DNA from: JACPLA01 sp964602055 | Lineage (GTDB): Bacteria > Bacteroidota > Ignavibacteria > UBA10030 | Length of the DNA stretch: 64,000 nucleotides | Assembly: GCA_964602055.1 (NCBI GenBank) | Contig: CAZRPU010000001.1 | Span: 158,550 to 222,549 of the forward strand | Reading direction: 5' to 3' | The notes under the pieces: model-generated | What the model was told of the DNA's origin: nothing | Databases searched by the model: none | The model's input: only the letters and a program-made list of their open reading frames with translations | Part shown: positions 1 to 7,643 of the stretch, in pieces | Numbering within the stretch: the stretch's first letter is position 1 | How the letters are laid out: each line of letters opens with the position of its first letter | Made by a program: the position numbers and the translations under genes

Positions 1-43
1 ACCGTGAAACACCGAGAATTTCGTAATAGTCTCTTTTTGTCAT
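1..43 (-). CDS. dnaJ: Chaperone DnaJ, N-terminal fragment cut by the window edge
   Basis: Only the first 14 codons are inside the window. They read MTKRDYYEILGVSR, the classic opening of the DnaJ J-domain (helix I, K/R-D-Y-Y-E-I-L-G-V). The ATG lies 9 bases after the grpE stop on the same strand, giving the order hrcA-grpE-dnaJ. DnaJ stimulates the ATPase of DnaK and delivers unfolded substrates. dnaK is not visible here. Confidence 0.9.
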   Translation of the reverse strand, partial: MTKRDYYEILGVSR

Positions 44-52
44 ATCCGTAAC

Positions 53-637
53 TTATTCCCCGTCCGTTCCGGTGCCCTCACCACCGCCAGCATTGACCGT
101 CTGGTCCTCAGCGTCTGCGGCGACGATGACCTTTGCATGACGCAGCACTTTCTCATGAAAGAGGTACCCCTTTTCCACTTCTTCAACGATCGTATGTGGT
201 GGAACTCCTTCTTTCCGGACCTGAAGGAGAGCATCATGAAAATGAACGTCGAATTCTTTTCCGACGGTTTCAAAAGGCTTCACGCCTTGTCCTTCCAGAA
301 TCTTCAGCATCTTTTGCTGAATCAGTTCGATGCCTTTCACGAGCGCGGAATCCTGCGCATCCTTGGAGTTCTTGAGGGACCGCTCCAGGTCGTCGAGGAC
401 GGGAAGAATCGCCATGAGGAGATCTTCGTTGGCAAACCGGATAATCGAACCGGTTTCCACTTCCATTCTCCGTTTGAAATTGTCGAATTCCGCCGCTTTT
501 CGGAGAAATAGATCCTTGTAGTATGCGGCCTGTTTTTCAGCTTCCGGGGCTTTTGCTTCCGGGGTAGGAGTGTCCTGAGTTGGGCCTTCAGTTTCCCTGT
601 TCAGTTCTTCTTCTTGATTCACGTTCCGCTCTTCCAT
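53..637 (-). CDS. grpE: Nucleotide exchange factor GrpE (194 aa)
   Basis: GrpE releases ADP from DnaK in the cytoplasmic heat-shock chaperone cycle. The protein has an acidic, low-complexity N-terminus of about 50 residues, a long helical segment (YYKDLFLRKAAEFDNFKRR), and the compact C-terminal domain with the family pattern F-x-P-x-x-H-x-A (here FDVHFHDAL) and GYLFHEKVLRHAKVIV. Length is normal. The ATG at 637 was preferred to an upstream one at 688 because it follows an AAGGA ribosome site and avoids overlap with hrcA. It sits 7 bases after hrcA and 9 before dnaJ, so the three are almost certainly one transcript. Confidence 0.97.
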   Translation of the reverse strand: MEERNVNQEEELNRETEGPTQDTPTPEAKAPEAEKQAAYYKDLFLRKAAEFDNFKRRMEVETGSIIRFANEDLLMAILPVLDDLERSLKNSKDAQDSALVKGIELIQQKMLKILEGQGVKPFETVGKEFDVHFHDALLQVRKEGVPPHTIVEEVEKGYLFHEKVLRHAKVIVAADAEDQTVNAGGGEGTGTDGE

Positions 638-644
638 GGTTCCT

Positions 645-1697
645 TCACGATGACGTTTTAAGCATGCGGGCAATAGTTTTGGCAACATGGTCCACCAGCG
701 GCACCAGTTTGCCGTAATTCATTCGTTTGGGCCCGATCAGTCCCACGCGGCCCGTGACACCATCAATGTTGTAAGTGGCAGTCACGACACTATAGTCCTG
801 TGCCCGTGACTCGTTGTTTTCTGCACCGATGGTAATCACAAAGTCTTTTGCCGCTCCCTCATGTTTCTCGAGAAGATGGATAATCATGTCCTCATTCTCG
901 ATCAACTCGATGACGCTTCGAAAATTCTTCGGGTCGACGAACTCCGGCTGTTCAATGATATTCTGGGTCCCTGCAATGTGCACCTTCTCATCATGCGCGT
1001 CAGTAAAGAGATTGTCGACGGATTCAATGAACAGCCGCACTAATCCGGTTTGTTCATCCTGGACATCCCGGATGCGTTCGACAAAGCTCTCCCGAATCTG
1101 CAGCAACGTAAGCCCCGAAAGGCGTTCATTGAGTAAACCGCCCAGCCGGTCAAGAACATCGCGGCGAACGTCGAGGCCGACTTCGAGCATGATGGTCCGG
1201 ACAAGCCCGGATCGTATAGAGATGACAACCAGAAGGCGCGATGAAGTGATCGGGATCAGCTCGAGCTTCTCAAAGATCCCGCTGCCCAAATGGGGAGATG
1301 AAACCACACTGAGTTGTTTCGAGATCTTTCCCAACATTCGGGACGTTTCCCTCAGCAAATCGGTCGCATCGGGCACCCGGTCCAATTGCTCGCGAATAGC
1401 GATTTTCTCGGCGGAGGTCAGCTGCTCGACCTCCATCAGATAGTCCACATAGTAACGGTATCCCAGATCGGTGGGCACGCGTCCGGCCGAGGGGTGAGGA
1501 TGGAACAGTAAACCCTGTTCCTCAAGGTCGGCCATGACGTTGCGAATGGTCGCTGGGCTCAATTGCGACTCAAACCTTTTGGAAATATACCGGGAGCCTA
1601 TGGGAATGGCCGTCTGGATGTAGTCATGAACGATGTGGCGAAGAATTCCCTTTTCGCGATCGTTCAATTCGTCGGTTTTTTTCTCGGTGGCAGTCAT
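645..1697 (-). CDS. hrcA: Heat-inducible transcription repressor HrcA (350 aa)
   Basis: HrcA is a DNA-binding repressor of class I heat-shock genes that is kept active by GroE. The N-terminal winged helix (about residues 10-90) carries ILRHIVHDYIQTAIPIGS and the strongly conserved LSPATIRNVMADLEEQGLL, followed by HPSAGRVPTDLGYRYYV. The C-terminal GAF-like dimerisation domain ends with the family signature IGPKRMNYGKLVPLVDHVA. Length is typical. It heads hrcA-grpE-dnaJ and is expected to repress its own operon. A promoter and a palindrome lie directly upstream, but no recognisable CIRCE operator does. Confidence 0.97.
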   Translation of the reverse strand: MTATEKKTDELNDREKGILRHIVHDYIQTAIPIGSRYISKRFESQLSPATIRNVMADLEEQGLLFHPHPSAGRVPTDLGYRYYVDYLMEVEQLTSAEKIAIREQLDRVPDATDLLRETSRMLGKISKQLSVVSSPHLGSGIFEKLELIPITSSRLLVVISIRSGLVRTIMLEVGLDVRRDVLDRLGGLLNERLSGLTLLQIRESFVERIRDVQDEQTGLVRLFIESVDNLFTDAHDEKVHIAGTQNIIEQPEFVDPKNFRSVIELIENEDMIIHLLEKHEGAAKDFVITIGAENNESRAQDYSVVTATYNIDGVTGRVGLIGPKRMNYGKLVPLVDHVAKTIARMLKTSS

Positions 1698-1720
1698 GAA
1701 AACTCTCGAAAAACATAGAA

Positions 1721-1749
1721 AATTTAACGATTTTTCAAGAGGTTGTCAA
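1721..1749 (-). promoter_or_regulatory. Probable sigma-70 promoter of hrcA-grpE-dnaJ
   Basis: On the minus strand TTGACA and TAAATT are separated by exactly 17 bases. Transcription would start near 1714, giving a leader of about 17 nt before the hrcA ATG. This is read from the sequence only. The -35 box is perfect and the -10 box matches 4 of 6. Confidence 0.6.
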
Positions 1750-1750
1750 G

Positions 1751-1765
1751 GTGAAGATTCTTCAC
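1751..1765. promoter_or_regulatory. 15-bp palindrome abutting the hrcA -35 box
   Basis: GTGAAGATTCTTCAC is a perfect inverted repeat of 7 bp around a single central base. It ends one base before the -35 hexamer of the hrcA promoter. The placement is that of an operator or activator site. Which protein binds it is unknown; HrcA itself is one candidate because no CIRCE is present nearby. Confidence 0.45.
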
Positions 1766-1980
1766 ACCTGTGGAGGACTTTAGACGATAGTGGCCTCGGT
1801 GTATTTGAAAAGAGTGTTATCACCTCATCCGCCGTCAAAAAACTTTTGTCAGGCGCGATTTGTCGGGTGACAGTACAATGACAGGGCGATTGCCGTGGCG
1901 CAACAAGATGGAGTGTTGATTCGTCGCCCAAATATGAGTACCTTGATCGAAATTCTTTCCATTCTACCTCAAGAAATCCG

Positions 1981-3126
1981 TTGAAAGCCAAGCTGGTCCT
2001 CGAAAATGGTACGGTCTTTACCGGCGAATCCTTCGGAGCCCCGGGGGAAACGACCGGAGAAGTCGTCTTTAATACGAGCATGAGCGGGTACCAGGAGATT
2101 CTCACGGATCCTTCCTACGCCGGTCAGATCGTCACCATGACCTATCCGTTGATCGGCAATTACGGCGTGAATCTCCAGGACCTGGAGTCGACCAAGCCTC
2201 AGGTCGCCGGGTTTATCGTCAAAGAGTACTTTGATTTTTTCAGCAATCATCGCGCAACGAGCAGTCTTGGCGACTGGCTGGAACAGCATCACATCATGGG
2301 AATACAGGGCATTGACACCAGAATGCTTACACGCATCATCCGGACGGGGGGGGCTCTGCGGGGAATCCTGTCGGTTCATGATCTTGATGACGAAAGCCTC
2401 CTGGCAAAAGCGCGCCGATCCCCCGAAATGACCGGACTTGATTTGACGAAACAGGTCTCAACCGCCGAACCATACCATTGGGATGAGGTTGACAGGACTC
2501 CGTTTGCTTTGGGCACGTCAGGAAAAACGAAGCTCAATGGAAAGCGGTGGAACGTCGTTGTGTACGACTTCGGAGTAAAACAGAACATCCTGAGGAGACT
2601 CACATCGTATGGCTGCCGTTTGACAGTGGTACCATCCTCCTACCCGGCAGAAAAAGTTCTTGAAATGAATCCCGACGGCATCTTCCTTTCCAACGGCCCG
2701 GGTGATCCGGCCGCGGTGAAGTATGCGATCCAGAACATCAAGAAAATCCTTGGGAGAAAACCGATATTCGGCATTTGCCTTGGCCATCAGCTGCTGGCTT
2801 TGGCCCTTGGCGCAAAGACATTCAAGCTGAAATTCGGGCATCGGGGAGCCAACCATCCTGTGAAGAACCTGCAAACCCAGGAGATCGAAATTACATCCCA
2901 AAACCACGGGTTTGCCGTCGATCCCGATTCTCTCGATCCTCAATTGGTTGAAATCACTCACGTCAATCTGAACGATCAAACCAACGAAGGATTCCGGCAC
3001 AAAGAAATCCCGCTCTTTTCGGTTCAATATCACCCGGAAGCATCACCCGGACCTCACGATAGCGACTACCTCTTCGCCCAATTCATCGAAATGATGGAAG
3101 ACGTGAGAGCGGCGGTGGCCAGGTAG
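1981..3126 (+). CDS. carA: Carbamoyl-phosphate synthase small (glutaminase) subunit
   Basis: CarA hydrolyses glutamine and passes ammonia to CarB for carbamoyl phosphate, the precursor of pyrimidines and arginine. The N-terminal domain starts KAKLVLENGTVFTGESFG and contains FNTSMSGYQEILTDPSY. The C-terminal class I amidotransferase domain has the catalytic Cys in GICLGHQLLALALG and the His/Glu pair in HPEASPGP. The 381 aa length is normal. The start is a TTG preceded by AAGAA; no ATG fits the conserved N-terminus. carB does not follow: the next gene is convergent and only 1 base away. Confidence 0.98.
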   Translation: MKAKLVLENGTVFTGESFGAPGETTGEVVFNTSMSGYQEILTDPSYAGQIVTMTYPLIGNYGVNLQDLESTKPQVAGFIVKEYFDFFSNHRATSSLGDWLEQHHIMGIQGIDTRMLTRIIRTGGALRGILSVHDLDDESLLAKARRSPEMTGLDLTKQVSTAEPYHWDEVDRTPFALGTSGKTKLNGKRWNVVVYDFGVKQNILRRLTSYGCRLTVVPSSYPAEKVLEMNPDGIFLSNGPGDPAAVKYAIQNIKKILGRKPIFGICLGHQLLALALGAKTFKLKFGHRGANHPVKNLQTQEIEITSQNHGFAVDPDSLDPQLVEITHVNLNDQTNEGFRHKEIPLFSVQYHPEASPGPHDSDYLFAQFIEMMEDVRAAVAR

Positions 3127-3127
3127 A

Positions 3128-4246
3128 TCAGCGAATCCTTCCGTACTTTCTGAGAATCTCTTTTACTCTTTCCCCCGGCAAGGCCTGAACCGTTCTGCCT
3201 CCGAATCCTTTCATGTCGGTCGCGGACAACAGTGAATTGACAATTGCCTCTTCCGTCGCCTCGACTGCTGCCTGAAACAACGGGGTGATGAAATTGTCGT
3301 TCAATTCGGGCCGTGTGGTTGTTCGGACATCGTTTCCTGTTTCCAAAGTTACGCCTGTAGCGAAGGCAATCACATAATCGCCGCTCCCGTGACTCATGGA
3401 CGATCCACTCCTCCCGAGTGCCAGGGGCGGTCTGGCTGCAAGGCGCTCGAGTTGCCTGACGGTGAGCGGAGCGTCGGTAGCCACAACGATCATGCAAGAT
3501 CCTCCCCCGGTTTCACGGGAGGATTTCACGAGGTCAAGTTCTTTGCCCACCGGAACGCCGGCAATATCAAGGTTCCCCCCGTAATTCGTCTGAACGAGAA
3601 CCCCCACGGTGTAACCTCCCTGACGTGAGGAGAGGCGGCGCGAGCTTGTGCCGATTCCCCCTTTCCACCCGAAACATACTGTCCCGGTCCCAGCTCCGAC
3701 ACTGCCTTCTTGAACCGGTCCGCTGCGAGCGGCTTCGAGTGCTTTCAAGGCGTCGGAGCGGCTCACATGGCGTCCCCGAATGTCATTGAGAAATCCATCG
3801 TTGGTTTCTCCGACAACGGGGTTCACCGAGCGGACATCTGCATTCTCGGGATTGCCGAGGACATAGTCCACAACGCCGTTGGCCACATCCCAGACGCTGA
3901 GCGTATTCGTCAAAAGAACGGGGGTTTCGATTTGGCCAAGCTCCTGAACCTGGGTCGAGCCGATGAGTTTTCCGAATCCGTTCCCCACAAACACCGCACC
4001 GCGGACCTTCTGACGGAAGAGATTCCCCGCGTGAGGGATGATGGCTGTCACTCCCGTGCGAACGGAGTCTCCTTGAATCAATGTCACGTGTCCAACGCGA
4101 ACCCCCTCAACATCGGTAATGGCATTAAGCGGGCCTGGCGGCAGCACGCCGATCTCAATTCCCCAATCACGGGCCCTCTGGGTTTGTCCAACCCCGTGTG
4201 TGCAGAAAAGGACAAGAATCAAAGCGGCAGAGCGGATAAGTTTCAT
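3128..4246 (-). CDS. P1 family (DmpA/S58) aminopeptidase, secreted
   Basis: Members of this family (L-aminopeptidase/D-esterase DmpA, BapA) are N-terminal nucleophile hydrolases that self-cleave before a Ser and trim N-terminal residues, some of them D-residues or beta-peptides. A signal peptide covers about residues 1-20. The start of the fold reads NAITDVEGVRVGHVTL, and the predicted self-cleavage/nucleophile segment is GGGSCMIVVATDAPL. The GSGD and GNDV stretches follow as in relatives. The ATG has an AAAGGA ribosome site. It lies close to the M55 and M19 peptidases, which suggests shared peptide catabolism outside the cytoplasm. Confidence 0.92.
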   Translation of the reverse strand: MKLIRSAALILVLFCTHGVGQTQRARDWGIEIGVLPPGPLNAITDVEGVRVGHVTLIQGDSVRTGVTAIIPHAGNLFRQKVRGAVFVGNGFGKLIGSTQVQELGQIETPVLLTNTLSVWDVANGVVDYVLGNPENADVRSVNPVVGETNDGFLNDIRGRHVSRSDALKALEAARSGPVQEGSVGAGTGTVCFGWKGGIGTSSRRLSSRQGGYTVGVLVQTNYGGNLDIAGVPVGKELDLVKSSRETGGGSCMIVVATDAPLTVRQLERLAARPPLALGRSGSSMSHGSGDYVIAFATGVTLETGNDVRTTTRPELNDNFITPLFQAAVEATEEAIVNSLLSATDMKGFGGRTVQALPGERVKEILRKYGRIR

Positions 4247-4353
4247 CGTACATCCTTTCGGGAGTTCAGTGTTTCATTTTTCAACAACAAGGGAAGGTAA
4301 TTCAAGGAAGAGCAGCTTGCAAGTGAACGAATGAAGAGCTACGATAGAGCCGT

Positions 4354-5226
4354 ATGGTCAGCCGACTGGTCATGATAAGCGTCGGGGTTGTCATGGTTGC
4401 TGCGACCGGATGCAGGACAGCTTCAGGTCCGGAGTATGTCGTGGTGGAGGAGAGTTATTTCCATGAGCGGGCAGCATGGTCCCCCGACGGTTTGAAGATT
4501 GCCTTCACCGTGCGCGTCCTCGATTCGGCGGGAGTCTATGTTGTGGATTCCACGGGAGCGAATCTCCGTTTGCTTCTCCCGGGACAGGGAATCGGTGTGA
4601 CGTGGTCTCCGGATGCGAAGTGGCTTGCCTTTTCAATTTCGGGAAGCCTCTACAAGATTCTGGCGAATGGAGACAGCCTTACACAACTGACAACCAATGC
4701 AGCGGATTATCGGCCGGCATGGTCGCCCGATGGGAAGTACATCGCCTACGTGAACGGAGGGATCATGGCGTTGGACCTTCAAAGCATGACGACGCTGAAC
4801 GTCAATCCGTACGGAGAGTATCCGAGCTGGCACAAGAATTCGACGGACATCCTTTTCATTGTTTTCGCCATCACGGGGAACAACCGTTACTACAACGAAT
4901 TCCGAACCATCAGCCTTGCGGACAGCCAGGAGACCTACCGGTTCGCATTTTCCTCCAACGGGCTTGCGGCTTTCAGTTCCTTCAGCAACGACGGCAATCA
5001 AATCCTCATGAGCGTGAAGCCGCCGGACTTTTCCGGATTGTCGCAGATCGTCAAGGGCGTCGTGACTGAGCTCAGCCTCATCCCATTGACAGACGACGGG
5101 GGGGACTACCCCTCCTGGAGTCCTGATGGGAGCAAGATTGTGTACACGAGAACAGCGAAAGGTGACGGGGGCCTCTGGATCATGAACGCCGACGGATCAG
5201 GAAAACACCGTCTCACGAGTCCGTAG
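4354..5226 (+). CDS. PD40/TolB-like beta-propeller lipoprotein
   Basis: The N-terminus is a lipoprotein signal with the lipobox VAATGC, so the mature protein should be anchored by Cys20. The rest is a series of PD40 (WD40-like) blades recognisable by AAWSPDGLKIAFTV, VTWSPDAKWLAFS, PAWSPDGKYIAYV and PSWSPDGSKIVYT, ending with the typical WIMNADGSGKHRL. Such propellers usually bind proteins or peptides in the periplasm or at the surface. No catalytic domain is attached. Its partner is unknown. It stands alone on the plus strand between two minus-strand peptidases and ends 2 bases from the M55 gene. Confidence 0.88.
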   Translation: MVSRLVMISVGVVMVAATGCRTASGPEYVVVEESYFHERAAWSPDGLKIAFTVRVLDSAGVYVVDSTGANLRLLLPGQGIGVTWSPDAKWLAFSISGSLYKILANGDSLTQLTTNAADYRPAWSPDGKYIAYVNGGIMALDLQSMTTLNVNPYGEYPSWHKNSTDILFIVFAITGNNRYYNEFRTISLADSQETYRFAFSSNGLAAFSSFSNDGNQILMSVKPPDFSGLSQIVKGVVTELSLIPLTDDGGDYPSWSPDGSKIVYTRTAKGDGGLWIMNADGSGKHRLTSP

Positions 5227-5228
5227 GT

Positions 5229-6167
5229 TCATGGTTCGAGCGAAAGGCTGTAGTTGGTCAGGAACACCATGAAGTCCGAGAGGTCCGCCATAGTGTCCGC
5301 TTTCATGCGGATGGAATGAGAGTCTGTTCTCTCCACTCCTTTCAGATACGCCAAAACCTCTGCCACCCTGTAATGTTTGAAGCTCACGTCAAGTGTGAGC
5401 GGCGATCGAGGTATGTACGGTTTGAATTCTCCCCTTCGTTTGAGGGCGGTTCCAACCGCTTTGCGGATCAGGTCGTACGAGGCTTCGGGGGTGAGGGTAT
5501 TTGCCGAGTGGAAGCCGAGGGAAACCTTGGTTTCCGCCGCCTCGAGTGGTCCGAGAAGTTTTCGCGCTTCGCTAATGGCCGCGTTGTCGCCGGAGATCAT
5601 GACCACGGGAACCCCAAAATGCCCTGCGATCGCGGCGTTCCAGGAAGCCTCCGTCATTTCAATCCCGTTCACCGCCACGCGCGTGAGCCGGCCGCTGGAA
5701 AAGGTGTGAGCCCTGACTCCCTGCATGTTGTTCGTGGATGAATGGTAGCCGATAAAAATTACGGCGTCGAAAGTCTGGTCGATTCCGCCCATCATGCCGT
5801 ACCGGCGCGGCCAGGACCGGACGATGCGGACATCTTTGGGAAAAAGCTCGATGAGCAGGTTCTCCCCGTTTCCGTGAGAATCACTGACGAGAATTTCAGT
5901 CGCCCCCGCTTCCTTCGCCGCGGAAACGGCGGCGAGAGCTTCACGTGTCATGAATTCACGGAACCGCTGGTACTCGAAGCCGCCCGGGCCAAGCTGATCA
6001 TCCGTGACGGTTCCCACGACTCCCTCCATGTCAACGGAAATGTAGACCTTCAGTTTCTGCGCCTGCGCCGGTAAGGAGGTGAGAAGACAAAGCAGAGCGA
6101 CAGCGGGAATCAATACCCGCTTTCTCGTGTCGGGACCGGTTGTTTGAACGTTGGCTGGCCGATTCAT
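5229..6167 (-). CDS. M55 family D-aminopeptidase (DppA-like), exported
   Basis: M55 enzymes such as Bacillus DppA are zinc D-aminopeptidases that cut D-Ala-D-Ala and related peptides. Zinc-ligand motifs are intact: SVDMEGV (Asp, Glu), VSDSHGNG (His), FIGYHSST (His) and IEMTEASWNA (Glu). Unlike DppA, which is cytoplasmic, this protein has a signal peptide (VLIPAVALLCLLTSLPAQA). I place the start at 6167, giving 312 aa; the longer frame to 6461 overlaps the M19 gene and has no family similarity. The 31-base gap after the M19 gene suggests co-transcription. Confidence 0.92.
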   Translation of the reverse strand: MNRPANVQTTGPDTRKRVLIPAVALLCLLTSLPAQAQKLKVYISVDMEGVVGTVTDDQLGPGGFEYQRFREFMTREALAAVSAAKEAGATEILVSDSHGNGENLLIELFPKDVRIVRSWPRRYGMMGGIDQTFDAVIFIGYHSSTNNMQGVRAHTFSSGRLTRVAVNGIEMTEASWNAAIAGHFGVPVVMISGDNAAISEARKLLGPLEAAETKVSLGFHSANTLTPEASYDLIRKAVGTALKRRGEFKPYIPRSPLTLDVSFKHYRVAEVLAYLKGVERTDSHSIRMKADTMADLSDFMVFLTNYSLSLEP

Positions 6168-6198
6168 GAAAGATTCGTTCCTTTGTGAGGTTCTTTTG

Positions 6199-7410
6199 TC
6201 ACTTCTGCATGTCCCGGGAAACCTGTTCCACCCGTGACCAGACGCGCAGCATGTTTTCGCCGCAGATCTTTTGTATGGCGGCGTCCGAATATCCGCGTTT
6301 GAGCAATTCATAGATGAGGTTTGGCATTTTGGAGGCATCCTCGAGGCCGATCGGGAGCGACGGGCCCACGCCGTCGAAATCGGAGCCGAACCCCACGTGA
6401 TCGATCCCCGCGATCTTGACGACGTGATCAATATGGTCGGCAACCAGAGTGATGTCGACATTCTTCAGGCCATGCTTCTTTTGAGACTCTTCGATATATG
6501 CCTGGGCTTTGGGATCGCTGAATCGCAGCTTGTTTTCTCTCAAATAGGCCATGATTTCATCGCGCGCCTCAGTCTCCTTTTTCTGATATTCTCCGCTCAG
6601 GAAAGATGAACCATAATTGATATTGATGATTCCCCCTTTTTCGGCAAGGAGTTTGATCATGTCATCCGACATGTTCCGTTCGAAGCCCGGGGTGAAGGAC
6701 CGGCACGAAGAATGCGACGCAATGACCGGGGCAGCGGAAATCCGCATCACCTGGTAGAATGCGTCATCACTGATATGGGAAACGTCGACCATGATCCCGA
6801 CCCTGTTCATCTCTCTTACGACGCTCTTGCCGAATTCGCTCAGACCCTTCCAGGTGCGCGTCGTGTCGTACGAAGAATCGGAAATGTGGTTGTCCTTGCC
6901 GTGCGTGAGGGTGATGTACCGAATGCCCCGTTTGTGGAAATACCGGATGTTCTCAAGGTTTCCTTCGATCGGGGAACCGTTTTCCATCCCCATGGGGAGA
7001 GAAATGAGCCCCCGGGCGAACTGAGCACGGACATCGGCTACCGACAATGCCACGGCAAACTTATCGGGTGAATCCTTTGCCAGCTTATAGACCATATCGA
7101 TGAGAGAGTCGGCGAGCATCTTCGCCCCGTTGTTCTCCTTTTCCGAAGGGACATAAATCGACATGAACGGTGCGTCAAGGCCTCCGGCCTTCGCTCTCAC
7201 ATAGTCGAAGTCCCCGCGCGCCGTCCTCTGGGAAATGTCTTCCCATCGGTTGTGGAGCCGATAGGGAATGTCGACATGGCCGTCAGTCATGATGTACTCA
7301 TGAGCCAGGCGATTTGCTTTTTCCCGAAGCCCCGCTTCACCAGAGGTTTGTGCAAAAGACGACAAGGAATAGAGGATTGAAACAGCTATACACAAGCGGA
7401 TGCTTTTCAT
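6199..7410 (-). CDS. Membrane dipeptidase, M19 family, exported
   Basis: M19 dipeptidases are binuclear zinc enzymes that hydrolyse dipeptides including those with a C-terminal D-residue. All ligand motifs are present: DGHVDIP (His, Asp), MENGSPIEG (Glu), VDVSHISD (His) and IASHSSCR (His), with SDFDGVG near the C-terminus. A signal peptide (about residues 1-21) ends SLSSFA. The start at 7410 follows GGGAG and removes a spurious 55-residue extension. It is the first gene of a probable two-gene unit with the M55 peptidase, so the pair could complete degradation of D-Ala-containing wall peptides outside the membrane. Confidence 0.95.
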   Translation of the reverse strand: MKSIRLCIAVSILYSLSSFAQTSGEAGLREKANRLAHEYIMTDGHVDIPYRLHNRWEDISQRTARGDFDYVRAKAGGLDAPFMSIYVPSEKENNGAKMLADSLIDMVYKLAKDSPDKFAVALSVADVRAQFARGLISLPMGMENGSPIEGNLENIRYFHKRGIRYITLTHGKDNHISDSSYDTTRTWKGLSEFGKSVVREMNRVGIMVDVSHISDDAFYQVMRISAAPVIASHSSCRSFTPGFERNMSDDMIKLLAEKGGIININYGSSFLSGEYQKKETEARDEIMAYLRENKLRFSDPKAQAYIEESQKKHGLKNVDITLVADHIDHVVKIAGIDHVGFGSDFDGVGPSLPIGLEDASKMPNLIYELLKRGYSDAAIQKICGENMLRVWSRVEQVSRDMQK

Positions 7411-7589
7411 GAGAAGAAATCTCCCGTTGATGAGAAGGGAAGTGACCTTGCGGAACAGCAAAAAAAGGATAGGCGAAAAGACCCAGAAATGCAAGCTTGC
7501 TGTTCCTCGTGACCGGTGCACGACACAACGAACACGACATGGAACAGTTCGCGACCCGCATGTTGCTTCTCTCACAATGCCAGTTCATC

Positions 7590-7618
7590 TTGATATCTAT
7601 GCTCATTTTTTGTATTCT
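7590..7618 (+). promoter_or_regulatory. Probable promoter of the T9SS-barrel-cupredoxin-cyclase unit
   Basis: TTGATA and TATTCT are separated by 17 bases and lie 25 bases upstream of the ATG at 7644. This fits a sigma-70 promoter with a leader of about 20 nt. The four following genes have gaps of 7 and 11 bases and then an overlap, so they are probably one transcript. Confidence 0.5.
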
Positions 7619-7643
7619 ACGGAATCACTCCGGGTAACCAACA

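Noticed and set aside
1794..1820. Possible CIRCE operator upstream of hrcA
   Set aside because: Only one half-site (GAGTGTTAT) resembles CIRCE; the partner nine bases away (CCTCGGTGT) does not match TTAGCACTC.
2345..2353. Run of eight G in carA as a phase-variable tract
   Set aside because: It encodes conserved Gly codons in a housekeeping enzyme and the frame is intact; no reason to suspect switching.
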